From Streptomyces sp. P3 (GTDB taxonomy: Bacteria; Actinomycetota; Actinomycetes; Streptomycetales; Streptomycetaceae), in NCBI RefSeq assembly GCF_003032475.1, contig NZ_CP028369.1:7936001-8000000 (forward strand): a stretch of 64,000 nucleotides of DNA, given 5' to 3'. The stretch's first letter is position 1, and each line of letters opens with the position of its first letter. Below the pieces are notes generated by a model. That model searched no databases. It was not told the origin of the DNA and was given only the letters and a program-made list of their open reading frames with translations. This document shows, one piece after another, positions 58,957 to 64,000 of the stretch. The position numbers were made by a program, and so were the translations under genes.

Positions 58957-61575
58957 TCACGCTGCGCCGAACGCCGTGAACGCCCAGCCCGTCGCCTGGT
59001 GCAGGGCGTCTCCCGGGAGCGCGGCCCGCGCGTCCCGCAGGGCCTCGGCGAGGGACAGACCGCGGCGCAGGCCCTCGTGCAGGGCCAGCATCAGGGGGAC
59101 GACCGCCGCGTCGTTGACCGGAGCGCTGCTCGCGATCACTCCCGCCGTGCCGAGCGGCAGCAACGCCGTGACCAGACCGAGGAGTTCGTCCGCGCCGACC
59201 GAGGCGAGCCGGGCGGTGTCGCAGCTGGAGAGGATGATCCGGTACGGGCTGCGGGCCAGTCGCTCGAAGTCGTGGACGATCAGCGGCCCGTCCGCCATGC
59301 GCAGCGAGGAGAACATGGGGCTGTCGGCGCGGAACGTGCCGTGCGCGGCGATGTGCGCCAGCGCCGCCCCGTCCAGCTCCGCCAGCACCCGCGGCACCCG
59401 GGCGTCCTCGTGCTCCAGCACGACGGGCGCGCCGTACCGCCCGGCGACCTCCGGGACCTCCGCACCGCAGGTGGCCAGCCCCGGCCCGCGCACGAGGACG
59501 TGCCGTCCGTCCGGGGGCGGCTCCGTCTCCCGGGCCCGCAGCCAGCCGCTCGCCGACGGCGACACGCTGACCACCCGCTCGCGCAGCGCCGGCAGCAGCG
59601 CCCACGGCACCCGGTGCAACCGGGCCGGCGGCACCACCACGACCGGGCCCGGCCCCAGCCGCCCGGACGCTTCGCCGAGGAGCAGCTCCTCCAGCCGCCG
59701 TCCCATCGCCTCCACCACCGGCAGCCGCCCCTCCGCGCCCGGATGGGCCAGCCGGCGCAGCCCGGCCTGGACGTGCTCGGCCTCCCGCTCCGCGTCGGCC
59801 AGCAGCCCGCCCGCGAACCGGCGCACCCGCCCGCCCCCGCACAGCAGCACCTGCACCCGGCCGTCCAGCACGGCCAGTTCGACCAGCCGCCCCTCGCCGA
59901 GCCGGTCCAGCAGCCGCCCGGTGTCGAACCGGCCGCCGCCGAAGCGGTCGCCACCCCAGGGCGCGACCCCGCGGATGTGCAGGGTCCGGGAGCGGATCTC
60001 CCGTTCCAGCCGCCGCTGTTCGCGTTCCAGCGCCGGCACCGGCCGGCCGTCCCGGCGGGCGGCCTCCGCACGGGAGGCGATCACCCGGAAGGCGGTGAGT
60101 CCGCTCAGCAGCGCCGGATCGGCCGGCGGCCGGGTCGGCGGCGTGGAAAGCGCCGTGGCCCGCCAGCGCTCGCTCCACGCCAGCAGTTGCCGCGGGCCGC
60201 CCCGCTCCAGGCTGAACTGCTGGGCCAGTGAGGCCAGTTCGGCGCCCCGCGCGCTCGCGCGGGCCCGCAGCTCCGAGGCCCCCAGTGTCGTGCGGTGGTC
60301 GTCGAGGACGTCGAGGCCGCGGCGGCACGCCTCCAGCACGCCCCGGCCGGAGCCGGTGGCCCGCGCCCACAGTGCCTGGGCCGCCCAGCCCGTCACCCGG
60401 GCCAGCGGCGGACCGCTGCGCCGGCTGCGCGCCGCGATCCGCAGATACCGCTCGGCGTCCGCGGCCCAGCCGAGGTCCAGCGCGATCCGGCCCGCGAGCA
60501 GCCAGGCCTCCGGCGCGGCGGGCGCCTGGAACGCCGCCAGCCGCTCGGCGAGCCGGGCGGCGTCCGCGACCAGCCGGCCCGACCTGCGTCCGGTGGCCGC
60601 CCGGCCCTCGATCAGCACGAGCCGCGCGTGCGCCTCCCACCAGGTGCGCCGCTGTCCCGCGAAGAGCCGCTCGGCCACGGCCGCGCGGGCGGTCGCCGTC
60701 CCCGGATCGTCCGCCAGCCGGGCCGCCCGCGCGGCCGTCAGCAGCAGCTCCGCCTTGCGGGTGGACTGTCCGCCGATCCCGTCGAGCACGCCGATCGCGG
60801 TATCCGCCTCGGCCAGCGCCTCCGGTGCGAGACCGGCCGCCATCAGGACCTCGCAGCGGCGGATGGCGAGCATGAACGTCGGCGTGCCGAGCTTGGCGTA
60901 CCGTTCCTGCGCCTCGTCGAGGAGCCGTAGTGCGGCCGGCACGTCCCCCGAGTGGAACGCGGCCAGCCCCCGGCTCTCCACCGCGTCCGCCTTGTCGTGT
61001 TCCTGGCCGGTGGTGTCCCACAGCGCCTCGGCCGCGGTGAAGTCGGCCTCGGCCCGCTCCACCGCCCCGAGGGCCAGATGCACGGTGGCCCGCAGGGTGC
61101 GGGCGCGCGCCGTCCAGATCACGTCGCCCGCCTGACGCAGCACGGGTATCGCCCGGCGGACGTCCTCCAGCGCCTCGCGATGACGGCCGAGCACCCACAG
61201 GGAGTAGGCACGCCGGTAGAGCACGCGGGCGCGGGTGTGGCCCGTGCCGCGGGCGACGCCCCGCTCGAACGCGGCCAGCCCCTGCCGGGTGCGGCCCGCG
61301 TGCACCAGCGCCACGCCCAGCGTGCCGAGGACGTCGGCCTCGCGCTCGGCCGAGTCCGAGCGGGCCGCCAGGTCCCGGGCGCGGCGCAGATGGTCGAGGG
61401 CGAGACGGACGTCCCCCCAGTCCCGCTGCCAGATGCCGATGACCTGGTGGGCGACCGAGGCGTGCAACGGCGTCGGATCGGTGGCGAGCACTGCCTCCGC
61501 CCGCGACAACGCGTCGCCCGGGGCGGCGAAGACCATCGGCAGCAGTTCGAGAACCGAGTCGTTTCCCGCTGTCAC
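58957..61575 (-). CDS. TPR-CHAT domain protein (caspase-like)
   Basis: An 872-residue protein. Roughly residues 1-500 are helical TPR-like repeats (for example LDHLRRARDLAARSDSAERE). The C-terminal CHAT domain has the caspase-type dyad: His in LAHIAAHGTFRADSPMFSS (about 744) and Cys in IILSSCDTARLASVG (about 786), both intact. CHAT proteins act as regulated proteases or as protease-like switches in signalling, programmed death or defence. No signal peptide or membrane segment is visible. GTG 61575 is chosen after CCTGGGG; the frame extends 12 codons further. It is divergent from a subtilisin-like protease and an ECF sigma factor, which suggests one regulatory module. Confidence 0.9.
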   Translation of the reverse strand: MTAGNDSVLELLPMVFAAPGDALSRAEAVLATDPTPLHASVAHQVIGIWQRDWGDVRLALDHLRRARDLAARSDSAEREADVLGTLGVALVHAGRTRQGLAAFERGVARGTGHTRARVLYRRAYSLWVLGRHREALEDVRRAIPVLRQAGDVIWTARARTLRATVHLALGAVERAEADFTAAEALWDTTGQEHDKADAVESRGLAAFHSGDVPAALRLLDEAQERYAKLGTPTFMLAIRRCEVLMAAGLAPEALAEADTAIGVLDGIGGQSTRKAELLLTAARAARLADDPGTATARAAVAERLFAGQRRTWWEAHARLVLIEGRAATGRRSGRLVADAARLAERLAAFQAPAAPEAWLLAGRIALDLGWAADAERYLRIAARSRRSGPPLARVTGWAAQALWARATGSGRGVLEACRRGLDVLDDHRTTLGASELRARASARGAELASLAQQFSLERGGPRQLLAWSERWRATALSTPPTRPPADPALLSGLTAFRVIASRAEAARRDGRPVPALEREQRRLEREIRSRTLHIRGVAPWGGDRFGGGRFDTGRLLDRLGEGRLVELAVLDGRVQVLLCGGGRVRRFAGGLLADAEREAEHVQAGLRRLAHPGAEGRLPVVEAMGRRLEELLLGEASGRLGPGPVVVVPPARLHRVPWALLPALRERVVSVSPSASGWLRARETEPPPDGRHVLVRGPGLATCGAEVPEVAGRYGAPVVLEHEDARVPRVLAELDGAALAHIAAHGTFRADSPMFSSLRMADGPLIVHDFERLARSPYRIILSSCDTARLASVGADELLGLVTALLPLGTAGVIASSAPVNDAAVVPLMLALHEGLRRGLSLAEALRDARAALPGDALHQATGWAFTAFGAA

Positions 61576-61736
61576 CCCAGGGATGGTAGTGCTCGGGGCC
61601 GCACACCACACCGGTTCGTGACGAAGGGGCGTGCGGCCGCAACCGCACCACCCTCGTCCGCCGTCGCACCACGTGTATCAGACGAGGGCCTCGCGGCTCA
61701 CTCTGACGACCACCGGCCTGCAGGGGAGGACATGCC

Positions 61737-63158
61737 ATGGCACCGCAGCGTTTCCACGAGCAGTTCGACCAGATCCAGCGTTCGCTGCCCGACGTCCCGT
61801 TGGCGATGGGCCCGGACGACTCCGCCGAGTTCATCTACGAGAAGGGCGTCGTCCTGGCCCGGGACGGCGAGGAGGCCCAGGTCGTCGAGGACGCCGTCCG
61901 CACGCACTTCACCGCGACCGAGGGCCTCGTCCCCGACCATGTGCGCCGCGCGGGCCCGCAGGCCAACCGGTCGGGTATCACCCGTATCCGGGTCGGCGAC
62001 CCGGGCGAGGGCGGCCGCGCCGCCGACCACGCCGTCGCGGGGGCGTTGCGCGCGCTGCGGGAGACGGAGGGCCGGGCGGGCCGCCGACTGGTCAGCCGCA
62101 ACCACGTGGTGTCGATCGCGGTGAACGCCTGCCCGGGCGACGAGCCGGTGCCCGCGCCGCGCACCGGGCCGGCCAACCCCGGCGCCGCGGGGACGGCGTA
62201 CGACCCGGCGCGCGCCGTCGGTGTCCTCGTCGTCGACACCGGCCTCACCCACGACTACCGCTCCTACCCGCTGCTGGCGCACACCGAGGGCGACCTCCAG
62301 GTCACGGAGACCGACGAGGACGGCGTGCTCCGGCAGTACGTCGGTCACGGCACGTTCATCGCCGGGCTCGTCGCGGCCGTCGCGCCGAACACCGATGTCA
62401 CCGTGCGCGGCACGCTCAACGACGCGGGCGCGATCCTGGAGTCCGAGTTCGGCGAGAGACTCTTCGACGCCGTCGAGGACGGCTGGCCCGACATCCTCAG
62501 CCTCTCCGCGGGCACCTCCAACGGCCGCGTCGACGGTCTGCTCGGCGTCGCCGCGTTCATGGACGAACTCCGTGCGCATCACACCCTGTTGGTCGCGGCC
62601 GCCGGCAACAACGCCAGTGCGGCGCCGTTCTGGCCGGCCGCCTACGCCGCCCTGCCCGAACACGCCGACGCGGTCCTGTCGGTGGGCGCGCTGCGCGGCG
62701 ACGGCGCGTTCGGCGCGTGCTTCAGCAACCACGGCCCCTGGGTGAAGGCGTACGCCCCCGGTGAGCGGCTGGTCAGCGCCTTCACCGGCTTCGGCGCGCC
62801 CGTCCCGTACGTCTACCAGCACTCCACCTACGAGGCCTGCCGCTACGGCTTCTCGTACGCCTGCACCTGCCGGTCCCCGCGCCACACCGGGGTGTTGAGC
62901 GAGGCGCGGCAGGCCGCCCCGGGCAAGCCGGACCAGGTGATGTTCGAGGGGCTCGCGTCCTGGAGCGGTACGTCCTTCGCGACCCCCTTGGCCGCGGGCC
63001 TCGTCGCCGCCCACATGACCGCGAACCAGCTGACCGACCCCCGGGCCGCGGCCCGCCAACTGCTGGCGGGCAACGCCGAGTTCGCCGAGGTGCGGGGCGT
63101 CGGCGTGCCGGCCCTGCTGCCGCCCACCTGGCGGCCGGTCCCGGTCGGTCCCGCGTGA
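61737..63158 (+). CDS. Subtilisin-like (S8) protease, apparently cytoplasmic
   Basis: A 473-residue protease with all catalytic elements: Asp in GVLVVDTGLTHDY (about 167), His in YVGHGTFIAGLVA (about 204), oxyanion Asn in VAAAGNNASAAPF and Ser in SWSGTSFATPLAAGLVA (about 411). The N-terminal 150 residues are charged, with no signal peptide, so it is not a classical secreted subtilase. A Cys cluster (YEACRYGFSYACTCR) sits before the catalytic Ser and may bind metal or form disulfides. ATG 61737 follows GGGGAGGA by 6 bp. It is divergent from the TPR-CHAT gene and followed by a sigma factor, so it may be processed by, or process, members of this block. Confidence 0.9.
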   Translation: MAPQRFHEQFDQIQRSLPDVPLAMGPDDSAEFIYEKGVVLARDGEEAQVVEDAVRTHFTATEGLVPDHVRRAGPQANRSGITRIRVGDPGEGGRAADHAVAGALRALRETEGRAGRRLVSRNHVVSIAVNACPGDEPVPAPRTGPANPGAAGTAYDPARAVGVLVVDTGLTHDYRSYPLLAHTEGDLQVTETDEDGVLRQYVGHGTFIAGLVAAVAPNTDVTVRGTLNDAGAILESEFGERLFDAVEDGWPDILSLSAGTSNGRVDGLLGVAAFMDELRAHHTLLVAAAGNNASAAPFWPAAYAALPEHADAVLSVGALRGDGAFGACFSNHGPWVKAYAPGERLVSAFTGFGAPVPYVYQHSTYEACRYGFSYACTCRSPRHTGVLSEARQAAPGKPDQVMFEGLASWSGTSFATPLAAGLVAAHMTANQLTDPRAAARQLLAGNAEFAEVRGVGVPALLPPTWRPVPVGPA

Positions 63159-63228
63159 GGGCCTCATGACGTCCGGGACGCACCCCGCCACGGCGTACGA
63201 TGACAGGCCGTACACGAGGGGTGGGACG

Positions 63229-63804
63229 GTGGACCGTACTGAGGTCGGCGCGCTCGTCCAGTCCGCCGTCGACGGCGACGCGGCGGCCTGGAAGGGGCTG
63301 GTGGACGGGCTGAGCCCCCTGGTGTGGGCGGTGGTGCGCGCCCACCGGCTGTCGGACGCCGACGGGCACGAGGTGTACCAGACCGTCTGGTTCCGCTTCG
63401 CCCAGCATCTCGGGCGGATCCGCGAGCCGCACAAGGCGGGGTCCTGGCTCGCGAGCACCGCCCGCAACGAGTGCCTGAAAGTGATCAAGGGTTTGCGGCG
63501 GCTGACCCCGACCGACGATCCCCACCTGCTCGACCGGGCCAGCGAGGACCGCACGCCCGAGCAGTCGGTGCTGGACTCGGAGGAGGCGGCCGCCCAGGGC
63601 GAGCGCGTGCGGTTCCTGTGGCAGGAGTTCGAGGCGCTCGGCGAACGCTGCCGGCAACTGCTGCGGGTGCTGATCGCCACGCCGCCGCCCAGCTACCAGG
63701 AGGTGTCGGCGGCCCTGGGCATCGCCGTGGGCAGCATCGGCCCGATGCGCCAGCGGTGTCTGCGCCGCCTGCGCGCCCGACTCGACGCACGGGGAGCTCG
63801 GTGA
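63229..63804 (+). CDS. ECF-type RNA polymerase sigma factor
   Basis: A 191-residue sigma factor. Region 2 is LVQSAVDGDAAAWKGLVDGL, then HEVYQTVWFRFAQHLGRI and SWLASTARNECLKVIKG; region 4 is LIATPPPSYQEVSAALGIAV, then SIGPMRQRCLRRLRARL. GTG 63229 is chosen because AGGGG lies 7 bp upstream and region 2 begins soon after; an ATG at 63166, 7 bp after the protease stop, is also in frame. The next gene overlaps its stop (GTGA) and may encode its partner or anti-sigma factor. Confidence 0.88.
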   Translation: MDRTEVGALVQSAVDGDAAAWKGLVDGLSPLVWAVVRAHRLSDADGHEVYQTVWFRFAQHLGRIREPHKAGSWLASTARNECLKVIKGLRRLTPTDDPHLLDRASEDRTPEQSVLDSEEAAAQGERVRFLWQEFEALGERCRQLLRVLIATPPPSYQEVSAALGIAVGSIGPMRQRCLRRLRARLDARGAR

Positions 63805-64000
63805 ACGCCATGAACGGCATGGACCAGGTGGACGACGGCGAGCCGGACGACTTCTTCGGGGACGTCCCCCTCGTCGACGAGGAGCTCGACCACGACCGGA
63901 CGGAGGAGGAACTCCGCGGTGCCGCCGCCGTCCTGGACCCGGTGCCGGCCGAGCTGAGGCGGGCCGCCGTCGAGGCCTACGCGCTGTACGACCTGGACGC
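63801..64000 (+). CDS. Start of a gene coupled to the sigma factor (3' partial)
   Basis: The frame starts at GTG 63801, overlapping the sigma factor stop by four bases, and runs to the window end. About 66 residues are visible: a very acidic N-terminus (DDGEPDDFFGDVPLVDEELD) followed by ELRRAAVEAYALYDLD. There is no HTH or signal peptide in the visible part. Position directly after an ECF sigma factor suggests an anti-sigma or accessory component, but the sequence seen is too short to recognise. Confidence 0.7.
   Translation, partial: MNAMNGMDQVDDGEPDDFFGDVPLVDEELDHDRTEEELRGAAAVLDPVPAELRRAAVEAYALYDLD

Overview
The window is very GC-rich with strong codon-position bias, many GTG starts, abundant four-base stop/start overlaps and a gene set (CUT2 sugar ABC transporter, LacI/GntR/TetR regulators, type I PKS, CHAT proteins, ECF sigma factor) typical of Streptomyces or a close actinomycete. 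No rRNA, CRISPR array, integrase or transposase was seen. One tRNA gene (tRNA-Pro, GGG) lies near the left end.

Layout. 1-2.5 kb: a thiolase cut by the window edge, a TauE/SafE permease and a DUF309 protein. 2.6-5 kb: tRNA-Pro with its terminator, a 9-bp minisatellite and a Tat-exported GH97 glycosidase. 5.3-15.3 kb: the most unusual stretch. It holds a Pycsar-like membrane effector coupled to an unrecognised gene, a divergent class III nucleotide cyclase fused to two cold-shock-like domains, a NYN nuclease with a zinc ribbon, an AAA ATPase with a C-terminal HEPN-like domain, and a 1519-residue LSm/TPR/P-loop protein. RNA binding and RNA cleavage recur in these genes, and an anti-phage or stress role is my inference. 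15.5-21.2 kb: a ferric-type ABC importer (ATPase, fused permease, lipoprotein) downstream of an OmpR-type two-component system on the same strand. 21.4-24.2 kb: TetR regulator, acyl-CoA dehydrogenase and SDR. 24.3-38.4 kb: a sugar/polyol region with a GntR regulator divergent from a CUT2 ABC operon, a serine hydrolase, an operon of PhyH dioxygenase, SDR and an inositol-dehydrogenase-like oxidoreductase divergent from one LacI regulator, a second oxidoreductase divergent from a second LacI regulator, a cupin and an alpha/beta hydrolase. Shared palindromes suggest that the transporter and the catabolic operon may form one regulon.

38.7-53.8 kb: a compact leftward operon for an iterative, PUFA-synthase-like type I PKS. 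In transcription order it holds a giant subunit (two PfaD-like flavin domains, KS, AT, ACP, KR), a second subunit (KS, AT, dehydratase-like, phosphopantetheinyl transferase), a discrete ACP, an alpha/beta hydrolase, a GT1 glycosyltransferase and a methyltransferase. Nearly every junction is a four-base overlap. The layout resembles, from memory, the PUFA-synthase-like cluster around SCO0124-SCO0129 of S. coelicolor. The product is probably a reduced or polyunsaturated, possibly glycosylated lipid.

54.7-64 kb: an exported serine-hydrolase homologue without its catalytic lysine, a small conserved protein, a TetR regulator divergent from a class II aldolase/PfkB kinase pair, and a block with a TPR-CHAT caspase-like protein divergent from a signal-less subtilisin-like protease, an ECF sigma factor and the start of one more gene that runs off the window. 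The last block looks like a proteolytic signalling or conflict module.
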